Below the pieces are notes generated by a model that made no database searches, had not been told where the DNA came from, and worked only from the letters and a program-made list of their open reading frames with translations. A program made the translations under genes and the position numbers. From assembly GCF_014712225.1 (NCBI RefSeq), contig NZ_JACXBW010000017.1:1-64000 (forward strand): a stretch of 64,000 bases of DNA. The letters are read 5' to 3'. This document shows positions 15,684-24,332 of this stretch, one piece after another; position 1 is the stretch's first letter; the number at the start of each line of letters is the position of its first letter. The stretch is from Pseudarthrobacter sulfonivorans. GTDB lineage: Bacteria > Actinomycetota > Actinomycetes > Actinomycetales > Micrococcaceae.

Positions 15684-17552
15684 ATGGGCCGTCGACGCGC
15701 AGCAACTGACCCGAACTATCCACGCTGGGTCTGGTTCGCCGCGGCGGCCGCTGTGGCAATTCTCATTGTTGGCGGCGCATTCCTGCTGCGAACGTTGCTT
15801 TACCCTGCCGGTTCAGGGGAGGGTGGGACTTCAGCAGGCAATGGCGGCACACCTTCAGCAGGCGAACCCTTGCCTCAGGACAGTCCTGCCGCCGTCGCCG
15901 GAGCCTCTCCCTGCCTTTCCTTGAACATCCTCACTTCGCTGGAAAACGCCGACATGGTCCGGGCCGTGGCGGCCGAGTACGCGGCGAAACCCCGCAGTGT
16001 TGACGGCAAATGCGTGACGCCGACAGTGAGCCAGGAAAAATCGGGAATCGCTGGCGGCAAGGTTGCTGCGCAGTTCCCCGGCGTTCCGGCCGGAGACAGG
16101 CCCTCCGTCTGGCTGCCAGACTCCTCCGCGTGGTTACGAATCGCAGGTGAACGTTCCGGCGGAAGCACTGTCCCGCAGGAAGGCATCAGCATCGCCCGGA
16201 GTGCGATCGTAGTGGCAATGCCGGAGACCATGGCTAGTGCCCTCGGCTGGGACAGCAAACCGCCGTCGTGGTCTGAGGTCTTCAGGATGGCCGAGGACCA
16301 GGACGCCTGGGAGCGCCTCGGCCATGGCGACTGGGGCAAGTTCAAGTTCGGCAAGGCCAGTCCGCTCGTCTCGACGTCGGGTTTGATGGCACTTGTTGCT
16401 TCCTACGGTGCCGCCGGCGGCAGCCTGGGGGGTTTGGACGGCATGGACCTGGACGCACCGTCACTCGTGGAGAAAGTACGCACCGTGGAACTAGGCACCA
16501 GCCACTATATGGCCACCCCCGAGCATTTCCTGTGGCACGCCAGGGAGGCTGACGATGCTGGGATGGTCTCGGAATTCCTCTCCGCCGTGATCGTGGATGA
16601 AAAATCTGTCTGGGACTACAACCGGGGAGTGGTCAGCGAGGACGGAATGACGAAGCAATCCGGTCCCGCGCCCAAGGAACCCCTCCGGGCCATCTATCCC
16701 CGCGACGGCGTCCACGTGGCGGACAACCCGGCAGTAATCCTTGACGGAGACTGGGTGGGGAGCCAGCAGCGTCTGGCGGCCCAGGATTTCCTCGCGTTCG
16801 CAGTGACGGAACAGGGCCAAAACGTTGTGAGGGCATCCGGGTACCGGACCATCCAGGGCGAGCTGGATACTGGGGTGGCGGAAACCGGAAGGTATGCTGA
16901 GACGCTCCTGCCACTGCCACTGCCCAAGGCGGAGGCCCTTGTTGCCGTGCAGGACAGCTTCCCCGAGGTCCGCAAGCGGGCCAGGGCCTTGTTCCTGCTG
17001 GACATCTCGGAGTCCATGGTGCAGGGACCCGGAGTGACGAAGCTGCAACGGGCCAAGGATGCCGTTCTCAAGGCACTGGACCATTTCTCGGGTGAGGATG
17101 AGATTGGACTGGCCGCTTTCTCCCATGTGGGCGACGGCCCCTTGCAGCCGGGCATCGTAAGCCCGGTAGCCCCGTTCAGGACGAATAGAGAAGACCTCAT
17201 CGCCAAGCTCAATGGGCTCCAGGCCGTGGACGCTACACCTCTTTTCGAAGCGGTGAGCCGCTTCGCAAGCGATCAGGCCAAGGAATACAAAGACACCTTC
17301 ATCAACACCATCGTGCTTTTGAGTGACGGCAAAAATGATTCCACGCACCCGGGAGACCTGAGCGGGCTCTCAGAACAGTTGAGCCATCAGAACCACTCGA
17401 CGCCGGTGCTCGTCTTTACGCTCGCTTACGGGCCCGACGCCGACGTCCCCACTCTGCTGGAAATCGCCCGGGCCAGCGGGGCGCACTACTATGACGCCAC
17501 CGATCCGAACAGGCTCGAAGAAGTGCTGGGCGAACTGGTGACCAGTTTCTAG
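15684..17552 (+). CDS. Membrane-anchored solute-binding/VWA domain protein
   Basis: A 622-residue protein. Residues about 18-42 form one transmembrane helix (WVWFAAAAAVAILIVGGAFL) after a basic N-terminus, followed by a Gly/Ser-rich linker. Residues 70-420 resemble a type-2 periplasmic solute-binding domain (LTSLENADMVRAVAAEYAAK, SVWLPDSSAWLRIAG, SPLVSTSGLMALV). Residues 430-622 are a von Willebrand A domain with MIDAS motif Asp440-x-Ser442-x-Ser444 (FLLDISESM), a later DATPLFEAV and LLSDGKND. It should sit outside the membrane and bind a ligand or partner through the metal site. The second ATG is preferred over 15678 for its spacing from AAAGGA. The partner is unknown. Confidence 0.85.
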   Translation: MGRRRAATDPNYPRWVWFAAAAAVAILIVGGAFLLRTLLYPAGSGEGGTSAGNGGTPSAGEPLPQDSPAAVAGASPCLSLNILTSLENADMVRAVAAEYAAKPRSVDGKCVTPTVSQEKSGIAGGKVAAQFPGVPAGDRPSVWLPDSSAWLRIAGERSGGSTVPQEGISIARSAIVVAMPETMASALGWDSKPPSWSEVFRMAEDQDAWERLGHGDWGKFKFGKASPLVSTSGLMALVASYGAAGGSLGGLDGMDLDAPSLVEKVRTVELGTSHYMATPEHFLWHAREADDAGMVSEFLSAVIVDEKSVWDYNRGVVSEDGMTKQSGPAPKEPLRAIYPRDGVHVADNPAVILDGDWVGSQQRLAAQDFLAFAVTEQGQNVVRASGYRTIQGELDTGVAETGRYAETLLPLPLPKAEALVAVQDSFPEVRKRARALFLLDISESMVQGPGVTKLQRAKDAVLKALDHFSGEDEIGLAAFSHVGDGPLQPGIVSPVAPFRTNREDLIAKLNGLQAVDATPLFEAVSRFASDQAKEYKDTFINTIVLLSDGKNDSTHPGDLSGLSEQLSHQNHSTPVLVFTLAYGPDADVPTLLEIARASGAHYYDATDPNRLEEVLGELVTSF

Positions 17553-17660
17553 GACCGGCAAATACCATTTCCACCGATTCATGCCCCGCCGCAACCGTTT
17601 AGCGTTTGATCTTTGGGGATGGCTAGTAAGCAGGACACAAGACGCTTAGAAGGGACTACC

Positions 17661-18473
17661 ATGCTGATCTGCGCAACCTGCGCCGTCGAACGCGACGAAC
17701 CTACACCGGAGCTCTGCCCGATCTGCACGGACGAGCGACAGTACGTGCCCGAGGACGGACAAAAGTGGCTCACACTTGACGGGCTAAAGCAGGAGGGCCA
17801 CCGGACATTGTTGACGGAGAACGAGCCGGGACTTACCGGGATCAGGACGGAACCAAAAGTCGGGATCGGCCAGACCGCTCAGCTTGTGGTGACGCACCAG
17901 GGTTCGCTGCTGTGGGATCCGGTCGGATACGTCGATGACAGCGCTCTGAAGGCAGCGCTCGAGCGGGGCCCGGTCCTGGCGATCGCCGCTAGCCATCCAC
18001 ACATGTTTGGTGTGCAGGTTGAATGGTCGCTTCGGCTCGGCGGCGTTCCTGTACTTGTGGCGGACGCGGACCGGCGATGGCTCGGGCGCAACGATCCGAT
18101 CATCAAATACTGGTCTGGCAGTCAGACTATCGCCGAAGGGTTGACACTGCACCAGACCGGGGGGCACTTCCCCGGCAGCGCCGTGGTGCACTGGGCCGCC
18201 GGAGCGGACGGCAGAGGAGTTCTGCTGACCGGTGACAGCGTGTATCCGAATCCAGACCGTCGTTCCATCGCCTTCATGCGCAGCTACCCGAATCGTTTAC
18301 CCCTGTCCGGCGCGGTGGCGTTACGAATCGCCGCGCAGCTTGGGGAGCTCAAATTCGACCGGATCTACGGCAACTTCAACAATGTAATCGCGTCCGGGGC
18401 CAAGGCGATTCTGCACGATTCCGCCCAACGGCACGCTGCCTGGGCGGGAGGAGACTTCGACCATTTGACCTGA
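17661..18473 (+). CDS. Metallo-beta-lactamase-fold protein with N-terminal zinc ribbon
   Basis: The 270-residue protein starts at an ATG after AGAAGGGA; an upstream in-frame start at 17613 would add 16 unlikely residues. Cys4, Cys7, Cys19 and Cys22 (CATC, CPIC) form a zinc ribbon. The rest follows the metallo-beta-lactamase layout: QTAQLVVTHQGSLLWDP, then AASHPHMFG where HxHxDH is expected, TGGHFPGSAVVHW and LLTGDSV. The metal motif is reduced to HPHMFG, lacking the usual Asp and last His, so metal use may differ or activity may be weak. It stands alone. Many family members hydrolyse thioesters, phosphodiesters or lactones, and none can be singled out. Confidence 0.75.
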   Translation: MLICATCAVERDEPTPELCPICTDERQYVPEDGQKWLTLDGLKQEGHRTLLTENEPGLTGIRTEPKVGIGQTAQLVVTHQGSLLWDPVGYVDDSALKAALERGPVLAIAASHPHMFGVQVEWSLRLGGVPVLVADADRRWLGRNDPIIKYWSGSQTIAEGLTLHQTGGHFPGSAVVHWAAGADGRGVLLTGDSVYPNPDRRSIAFMRSYPNRLPLSGAVALRIAAQLGELKFDRIYGNFNNVIASGAKAILHDSAQRHAAWAGGDFDHLT

Positions 18474-18557
18474 ATCACCCATTGGCCTTGTGGCCTGTGC
18501 ATCGGGAGTCAGCCCCTTCGGCGTGTACCGCCCGGGATCGGTCACCCATCGCGCTGG

Positions 18558-18836
18558 AGCCGCAACCATGGGTGCCTCGTGGACGGTGCCCGCAGGTTCG
18601 CTGCGCTCCAGGGCGTGGAGCGGGTCGTGCCGCTGTTCGCGATGTACGGCGGGGATGAGCCGATTCCGGCGGAAGTCCGGTGGTCGCCTCAGGGTGTGAG
18701 GCTCTTCACTCCGAACGAGGTGATGGAGTTCATCGGGGCCGGCATACGTGTTGCTCTGCCGGCAGGGCGGGATAACCCGCGGCTGCGGGAAGCGATGATG
18801 GATCTGCGGGAACGGTCCCTGTTCACGTTCAACTGA
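18558..18836 (+). CDS. Unrecognised short open frame, possibly a gene remnant
   Basis: A frame of about 90 codons reads FAALQGVERVVPLFAMYGGD, PAEVRWSPQGVRLFTPNEVM and ends RLREAMMDLRERSLFTFN. Its codon third positions are G/C rich like real genes of this genome, but there is no convincing ribosome site or start, and no family was recognised. It ends a few bases before a clear RraA/LigK-type remnant, in an area of decay, so a truncated gene is more likely than an intact small protein. Confidence 0.35.
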   Translation, partial: SRNHGCLVDGARRFAALQGVERVVPLFAMYGGDEPIPAEVRWSPQGVRLFTPNEVMEFIGAGIRVALPAGRDNPRLREAMMDLRERSLFTFN

Positions 18837-18842
18837 CGGCCC

Positions 18843-19116
18843 CGCGAAAGTCACCATCCCCGTGGTCTGCACCAACGCACTCGTCACCGGCGATGTCGTG
18901 ATCGCCGACGTCGACGGCGTCGTCGTGGTTCCCGCCGAACCCGCCGCAGAGGTAGCGGCAGCGGCGCGGACCTGCGCGGACAACGAAGAAGGCAAACGCA
19001 AGCGCTCCGGCGCAGGCGAACTCGGCCTGGACGTCTACTCGAATCCGCAGGGCTCCGGTACGTCGACTAGGCAGCTTCTCGGGAGGACCTGTAAGGCGCG
19101 GGGCCCTCGAAGCTAA
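18843..19116 (+). pseudogene. RraA/LigK-family aldolase, C-terminal remnant
   Basis: The frame reads KVTIPVVCTNALVTGDVVIA, DVDGVVVVPAEPAAEVAAA and RSGAGELGLDVYS. This matches the last third of 4-carboxy-4-hydroxy-2-oxoadipate aldolase/oxaloacetate decarboxylase, and parallels VPVVIANQLVRPGDVIVADI and SGELGLDIYN in the intact copy at 35778. No N-terminal half carrying the catalytic Arg/Asp is present, and no start is evident. It is therefore a decayed paralogue or ortholog fragment. The C-terminal tail after VYS is unrelated. Confidence 0.75.
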
Positions 19117-19538
19117 TGTTCTCGCGCCTTCCGGGTTGCTGCGTCGTTGGCCTTCTGAAGCGCTGTGATGAGCTCGTCCTTGTTCATCCTCGAGCGGCCG
19201 TCGATATCCAGTTCTTGCGCACGCTTGTAGAGATGCTCCTTCGACGCGTTGGCATCCACACCACCAGCTGTGGGTTGAGGTGAATCGAGTCCCTCCTCCG
19301 CGTGCTTGTCTGAAGGGCCGCGCTTCTCTTTCTGCTCCCAGTGGTCGCCCACCTTCTCGTAGCTGTGCTTTAGAGCGGCATAGGCGGTGCGTGCAGCTCT
19401 GCTTTCGTCGTTATCGTAAGATTCGAGGGCGGCGTCATAGGTTTTGGCGAAAGTGTCCTGGGCTTTCTGCTCCGAGCGCTGGAGGGTCGAGGGAAGCTCG
19501 TTCTCGCGGGCGTGGTCGTTCTTGCCGGTTTTAGGCAT
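19113..19538 (-). CDS. ChaB-domain protein with Rho N-terminal-like tail
   Basis: The 141-residue protein starts MPKTGKNDHARENELPSTL after AAGGAG eight bases upstream, which favours this ATG over one three codons earlier. Residues 1-60 are a ChaB domain (TLQRSEQKAQDTFAKTYDAA, AARTAYAALKHSYEKVGDHW). A charged linker follows, and the C-terminus (SKEHLYKRAQELDIDGRSRM, KDELITALQK) is a SAP/Rho-N-like helix-extended-helix motif that may bind nucleic acid. ChaB was named beside the ChaA cation antiporter in enterics, but its function is unclear. In actinobacteria this two-domain form is usually a stand-alone gene, as here. Confidence 0.85.
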   Translation of the reverse strand: MPKTGKNDHARENELPSTLQRSEQKAQDTFAKTYDAALESYDNDESRAARTAYAALKHSYEKVGDHWEQKEKRGPSDKHAEEGLDSPQPTAGGVDANASKEHLYKRAQELDIDGRSRMNKDELITALQKANDAATRKAREH

Positions 19539-19625
19539 GGCACGCACTCCTTAGTCAGCTCAGCAGGCAATCGTTCAGATGGAACCAGCATAGTTATCGA
19601 TCGGCTGCCTTGCCGGTCCACGTGG

Positions 19626-19824
19626 TTACCAAGCCCTGCGGCACCCCAAAATCAGCAGCGCCTGTTCGATCTTTCGGTGCGTCGAGGACAACAGCGTCCA
19701 CGCAGTTCGCTTGTTGCCATCGATCCGCGGGAACCCTGCCCCCGACGCTATCAAGGCCGCGACTTCGTCGCTAACTGCATATTTGACCGCCATGCCGGGC
19801 TGGCCACAGATGGTCGTTTTAGAC
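19626..19824 (-). pseudogene. Possible Doc/Fic toxin remnant
   Basis: Immediately after the M20 gene's stop, the minus strand reads VKYAVSDEVAALIASGAGFP followed by RIDGNKRTAWTLLS. The DGNKRTAW block is the core of the Fic/Doc motif, but the preceding HPF has become GFPR and the catalytic histidine is absent. No start or ribosome site is present. It looks like the C-terminal end of a death-on-curing type toxin that has decayed. The short length makes this tentative. Confidence 0.35.
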
Positions 19825-21015
19825 TCAGCTCGTTGTAAGGCTGTCATCCCGCCGACTCGTTGAGGCCAGTCGGGAGAGGATCCCCGATGTGAGCGCGGTC
19901 TGGCGCAGGGCGCCGCTGATACTGACCCATTCGCCCCGCGAGTGAGCCCCGTCGCCAATCGCACCGAGTCCGTCCAGCACCGGGAGCCCCAGCGCCGCCG
20001 CAAGATTGCCATCGCTGTAACCGCCGACGGACTTTTCCGACAACGTGAAGCCGAGGTCGGAGGCGACATCGGCTGCCAGTTCGAAAAGCTTTGCGATGGC
20101 AGCTGAGCGCCGCATCACTGGCCGGTTCCACCCTCCGGACACTCTGATGTTCGCTTTCGCATTCACAGGGACCAACCCCGCAAACAATGCATCGACTCGT
20201 GCCGCTTCCTCATCCGAACTGACCCTCACATCGACGTTGGCATTTGCCTTTCCCGCCTTCACGTTCGTACGAGTGCCGCCCTGCATGATGCCGACGTTTA
20301 GAGTCGTACCCCGGTCGAGGTCGGTCGCATCATGAAGGTTCACAACGATGCGGGAGAGCTCATCAATCGCGCTTATGCCGTGCTCTGGATCCAGCCCAGC
20401 ATGAGCTTCCTCACCGGTCACTTCAAGCTGGAAAATCCCGGCCCCCTTCCGTGCCGTTTTCACCGCACCGTTGGCACTCGCTTCGAAGACCAACACTTCG
20501 TCACTGTCAGTGACCTCCCGTTCAATGACAGGACGGGAGGCTGTGCTGCCGATCTCCTCGTCGCCGTTGAGGAGCAGCCGGATGTTTGGAAGCGGCAGTC
20601 CGAGCTCAGCGTTGGCGCGAATCGCCCAGACCAATTGCACCAGTCCAGCCTTCATGTCGAACACGCCAGGCCCGGTGACCCGGTCGCCGTCGATGACCGC
20701 TGGCCAGCCCTCGAGCGTGCCAGCTGCCCACACGGTGTCGTAATGGCAGAGCGCCGTGACCAAACGATCACTTGGTGTCGCGGCACGGTACTCCAGCACG
20801 ACGATGTCTCCGTAGGCTCCGCCGTCCACGAAACGACGATCGTCGGGCAATCCGATGCGTGCTTCAATCCACCGTTCAATCCAGGCAAGGCCCCCGGCGA
20901 GTAGTTCCTTGTCCTCTGATGGGGTCTCGAGTGAGACGAGGTCAACTAGGTCCGCCACAATCGCGTCACGTTGCTCCCCGATCCACTCCGTCAAATCGCT
21001 GAAGTCGCTCGACAT
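19825..21015 (-). CDS. M20-family metallopeptidase, glutamate carboxypeptidase-like
   Basis: A 396-residue M20 peptidase/deacylase. Metal-binding blocks are TALCHYDTVWAAGTL with GPGVFDMKAGLVQLVWA, and LLLNGDEEIGSTASRPVIE, followed by a dimerisation domain and the C-terminal GAHSRGEWV histidine. This order resembles carboxypeptidase G2-like enzymes, which cleave C-terminal Glu or similar groups with two zinc ions. No signal peptide is seen, so it acts in the cytoplasm. A 138-base gap with an AT-rich TATACC element separates it from the SDR upstream, so it may have its own promoter, though it likely belongs to the LysR-linked module. The substrate is inferred to be an imported peptide-like or N-acyl compound. 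Confidence 0.88.
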   Translation of the reverse strand: MSSDFSDLTEWIGEQRDAIVADLVDLVSLETPSEDKELLAGGLAWIERWIEARIGLPDDRRFVDGGAYGDIVVLEYRAATPSDRLVTALCHYDTVWAAGTLEGWPAVIDGDRVTGPGVFDMKAGLVQLVWAIRANAELGLPLPNIRLLLNGDEEIGSTASRPVIEREVTDSDEVLVFEASANGAVKTARKGAGIFQLEVTGEEAHAGLDPEHGISAIDELSRIVVNLHDATDLDRGTTLNVGIMQGGTRTNVKAGKANANVDVRVSSDEEAARVDALFAGLVPVNAKANIRVSGGWNRPVMRRSAAIAKLFELAADVASDLGFTLSEKSVGGYSDGNLAAALGLPVLDGLGAIGDGAHSRGEWVSISGALRQTALTSGILSRLASTSRRDDSLTTS

Positions 21016-21153
21016 CTAGGCTCTTTCCGTTTCGGTCGACAGTCGCATCATCGAGGTATAAGAGAGCGACGTCTGGCCAGCATAGGTCGCCCGTTCCCAT
21101 GCTGGGAAATGCTCAGTTTGGACTACATGTATGTCCCAGAGACATAGGTCAGC

Positions 21154-21948
21154 TCAGCCCACCGGCGCATCATCGGGGAGGGAAGTCGTCCCCCAGCTCA
21201 GGGGCGTCGCCCGCGATCCTGTCGACGAGCCGCCGTCGACGCGCAGGACGCTGCCGGTTACCCAACTGGCTTCCGGACCTGCAAGCCAGACGATGGCAGC
21301 CGCGATGTCGTCCGGGGTGCCCGGGTGACCTAACGGGTTCATCGACACTGCCGCCGAGTACTCATCCGTTACCGGGTTGATCGGGCTGTCGACTGCAACG
21401 AAGCCCGGAGCGACGGCATTAACCCGTATCCCGTATTCGCCGAGCTCCAGGGCTGCAGAGCGCGTAAGCATCTCGACCGCGCTCTTGGATGCGCTGTACG
21501 CTGCTGCCCCCGGGCGTGTTCGGAGGATGACGGTGGAGGATATGTTCACGATCGCCGCCGGGCGCCCCTCGGCGATCGTTCGGTGGGCCAAAGCGACCGA
21601 GGCGAGCATGGGGGCACGGACGTTGATGTTTTGAACGTCGTCCCACCTAGCCGCTGTCAGTTCGAGCATCGGTGCCGACGGGTAGATTCCGGCGCTGTTG
21701 ACCAGAACGTCGATCGGAGCGAACGCCCAAGCTTCAGCTATCACCTCACCCGGCGCGTCTGCGTTTCGGAGGTCTGCAATGATGGTGTTGACCTTCGCTG
21801 CGCCCGCGCGGCGGACCTGTTCGGCCCCCTCCGCCAGTCGATCACCGTTGAAGTCGACCATGGTGATCGCGGACCCCTTTTCGGCGAATCGGATCGCAGC
21901 CTGCAACCCGAGTCCATTTGCTGCCCCTGTGATGACGATGTGTTCCAT
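21154..21948 (-). CDS. Short-chain dehydrogenase/reductase
   Basis: This 264-residue classical SDR has the nucleotide loop TGAANGLG, a DxN in ADLRNAD, NSAG, the catalytic serine in VNISSTVI and the YSASK Tyr/Lys pair, and ends with an SDR-type WVTGSVLRVDGG segment. The Asp in VDFNGDR after the second beta strand favours NAD over NADP. The stop lies three bases before nothing else on this strand, while the start comes two bases after the deacetylase stop, indicating one transcript. Its likely task is oxidation or reduction of a carbonyl on the compound processed by the hydrolases. The last 15 or so residues are a non-conserved extension. Confidence 0.88.
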   Translation of the reverse strand: MEHIVITGAANGLGLQAAIRFAEKGSAITMVDFNGDRLAEGAEQVRRAGAAKVNTIIADLRNADAPGEVIAEAWAFAPIDVLVNSAGIYPSAPMLELTAARWDDVQNINVRAPMLASVALAHRTIAEGRPAAIVNISSTVILRTRPGAAAYSASKSAVEMLTRSAALELGEYGIRVNAVAPGFVAVDSPINPVTDEYSAAVSMNPLGHPGTPDDIAAAIVWLAGPEASWVTGSVLRVDGGSSTGSRATPLSWGTTSLPDDAPVG

Positions 21949-21950
21949 GT

Positions 21951-22919
21951 TCAGTACTCCTGTTCGGATCGAAAAGAGGTTTCTTGACTCGGCTTCTGGG
22001 TGGGCGGGCGCATCAGGCCCGAGCCGACGTGTGCAGCAAGTTCAGCGTGGGTAGCGAACCACACGTCCTCGTGTGCCCTGATGTGCTCGATCAGCGCTTT
22101 CAAAGCGACCATGCGCGATCGGTGTCCGATGATGTGCGGGTGCATCGTCAGCTGGAACACCCCACCCTCGGCGTAGGCGCCGTCGAACTCGGCCTGCCAG
22201 ATGGACGCGAGGCTCATCGGCGTTACGTTCGGCCGGGAGGCCGCCGCCATGTCGGTCGAAAGGTAGGGAACGTCGTCGCGAAGCCACTCGACCGGGATTT
22301 CGACGACTCCCGTCCCGACCCCGTCCTGCAGGAGTTCGTACGGGTCGTCGTCCGCCATGAGCGATGAGTCGTAACGGAATCCCAGGTCGCGGATGATCTC
22401 GAGCGTCGATGACGAAAAATCCCAAGAGGGCGTCCTGATTCCGCACGGCCGGATCCCCGTCTGCGCTTCGAGGATATCCACGGAGCGACTGGTCAGATCG
22501 AACTCTTCGTCGGCGCCAAGGAGTGAGTTCCGTTCGTGGATCCACCCGTGCACACCGACCTCGTGCCCTCGAGCGATATAGCCGGGAGCCTCGTCGGGTC
22601 GAAGCACGGCGCAGATCGCGGGGACGAAGAAAGTGGCGGGAATCCGGTGCTCATCCAGGAGTGCAAGGATTCGGGGGACGCCGACGCGTGCGCCGTACTC
22701 CCCTTGGGCCATTTTGCCGGGGGAGGTAAGTCCGTCCCGAAGTGCTGGCGTCTCGTGATCGGCGTCGAACGACAGTGCGACCGCTGTGCGTGCACCGTTG
22801 GGCCACCGCGAGTCGGCTTGATCGGAAAGAAGCGGGCGCCCGGCACGAACCCTCCCCACAGTAGACCGGATTCGTTCTTCGCTCCACCTCCATGCGGGAC
22901 TCTGGGGCTCAGCGTTCAT
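21951..22919 (-). CDS. NodB-fold polysaccharide deacetylase-family hydrolase
   Basis: The ATG at 22919 (MNAEPQSPAWRW) overlaps the stop of the upstream M20 gene and is preferred to an ORF start 12 codons earlier. The protein has NodB motifs: TAVALSFDADHETP (motif 1 Asp), GHEVGVHGWIHE (motif 2 His pair), GIRTPSWDFS (motif 3) and FQLTMHPHIIGH at the end. There is no signal peptide. Cytoplasmic members of this branch include allantoinase PuuE and cyclic imide hydrolases, so an imidase or amidase activity is as likely as sugar deacetylation. The neighbouring M20 enzymes support a linear amide product. Confidence 0.85.
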   Translation of the reverse strand: MNAEPQSPAWRWSEERIRSTVGRVRAGRPLLSDQADSRWPNGARTAVALSFDADHETPALRDGLTSPGKMAQGEYGARVGVPRILALLDEHRIPATFFVPAICAVLRPDEAPGYIARGHEVGVHGWIHERNSLLGADEEFDLTSRSVDILEAQTGIRPCGIRTPSWDFSSSTLEIIRDLGFRYDSSLMADDDPYELLQDGVGTGVVEIPVEWLRDDVPYLSTDMAAASRPNVTPMSLASIWQAEFDGAYAEGGVFQLTMHPHIIGHRSRMVALKALIEHIRAHEDVWFATHAELAAHVGSGLMRPPTQKPSQETSFRSEQEY

Positions 22920-24171
22920 CGGTGTCGTCCTGACCTGCGACAGTGGCCGGTCCAAGGAAGGCGAGGATACCGGCCACTGCCGCCTGAACGCCGGTGGTGA
23001 TGGCGGGAACCGGGTCCGGTGCGAACAGCGGCGAATGGTTGGCCGGCACCGGTTGCGCCATCATTTCGAACCGCGACGCCTCGATGCCGCCAAACCACCA
23101 AAAAACCGATGGCACACCGATGCTGTCTCCCAGGCGTCCGAAGTCCTCGCTCCCCATCGACAACGGTCGATCGACACGCACGGCGTCAGCACCGAGTGAA
23201 GACCGAAGCGCAGTTCCAACCAATGCGGTAGTGGCCGGGTCGTTGAAGCACCGGGGAAACCGCGAGATCTCGGTTATTGTGGGAGCCTTGGCGCCAGCGG
23301 CCGTGGCTTCGGCGGCGAGTATTCGCCGCAGGTCCCCGAGAACCCGTTCGCGAACTTTGTCATTCGGTGTCCGGACGTTGAGGGTGAATTCGGCTTCATC
23401 AGGAATGATGTTTTCTTTGAGCCCAGCGTGGAACGTCCCGACGGTAACGACTGTCGGGTCGAGCGGACTCGAGTGCCGTGAGACGACCGCCTGCAACCGG
23501 GTGATCATGTAGGCGGCGGTGACAATCGGATCGATGGCGTTCTCGGGCTGCGAGCCATGGGCTCCTCGTCCGTGGACAAGGACCTTCCAGGAATCTGCGA
23601 GCGACATCACGTGGCCGGGTCTGGTCTGCACGGTGCCGGCCGGATACGCCCCCAGGTGCTGTCCGAGGACAACGTCCGGGCGGGGCGCGCGACGCCAGAG
23701 ACCGTCATCGATCATCGCCGCGGATCCGGCGGCGTTTTCCTCGCCGGGTTGGAAAACGAAGACGACAGTTCCGGTCCAAGCGGTGAGATCGGTCGCGAGT
23801 AGGTCTGCTGCCGCCAATGCGGAGGCGATGTGCGCGTCGTGTCCGCATCCGTGCATCGTCGGCACGACGGTGCCGTCTGCCAGCGTGGCAGTGTCGACGC
23901 TGGCGTGAGCCAAGCCTGTCCGTTCGAGGATGGGGAGCCCGTCGATGTCGGCTCGAAACGCGACCACCGGGCCTTCACCATTCCGCAAAATTCCGACTAC
24001 GCCTGTACCTCCGCAACGGAACGTCTCCAGCCCGGAGGCGCGAAGCTCCGACTCGATCAGCGCCGCTGTGCGATGCTCCTCCATCGAGAGCTCCGGATGT
24101 CGGTGAAATTCCGTGTAAAGCTCGACGAAGCGACACAGTCGCTCCGGTTCAATGTCAAGGCGCAGTGCCAT
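22909..24171 (-). CDS. M20-family amidohydrolase
   Basis: The start MALRLDIEPERL follows GAGGGG and removes a 35-residue spurious extension. This 420-residue protein has the M20D pattern of hippurate hydrolase/N-acyl-amino-acid amidohydrolases: HRHPELSMEEH, FRADIDGLPI, the metal-binding MHGCGHDAHIA, FQPGEENAAGSA, VLGQHLGAYPAGTV, and MGSEDFG. These cytoplasmic zinc or manganese enzymes remove acyl groups from amino acids or related amides. The gene lies 160 bases after the LysR gene on the same strand and overlaps the deacetylase start, so it heads the hydrolase operon. Confidence 0.92.
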   Translation of the reverse strand: MALRLDIEPERLCRFVELYTEFHRHPELSMEEHRTAALIESELRASGLETFRCGGTGVVGILRNGEGPVVAFRADIDGLPILERTGLAHASVDTATLADGTVVPTMHGCGHDAHIASALAAADLLATDLTAWTGTVVFVFQPGEENAAGSAAMIDDGLWRRAPRPDVVLGQHLGAYPAGTVQTRPGHVMSLADSWKVLVHGRGAHGSQPENAIDPIVTAAYMITRLQAVVSRHSSPLDPTVVTVGTFHAGLKENIIPDEAEFTLNVRTPNDKVRERVLGDLRRILAAEATAAGAKAPTITEISRFPRCFNDPATTALVGTALRSSLGADAVRVDRPLSMGSEDFGRLGDSIGVPSVFWWFGGIEASRFEMMAQPVPANHSPLFAPDPVPAITTGVQAAVAGILAFLGPATVAGQDDTDER

Positions 24172-24332
24172 CAGGATCCCCTCATTGATCGTCGCCGACG
24201 TTTCCAGGCGTGCCGAATGGTGGCGGTCGATCGACCGTTTTCCAGCGAGTCCGACGGAAGCGTCGTGGTGTGGCAAGAATACTCACAACTTCGGATTTGC
24301 CAACCGGGCCCCCTCCAATTCCTCTGTCGCCG

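Noticed and set aside
16491..17348. 285-codon frame antisense to the VWA protein gene
   Set aside because: Shadow of a supported gene. Composition is not protein-like.
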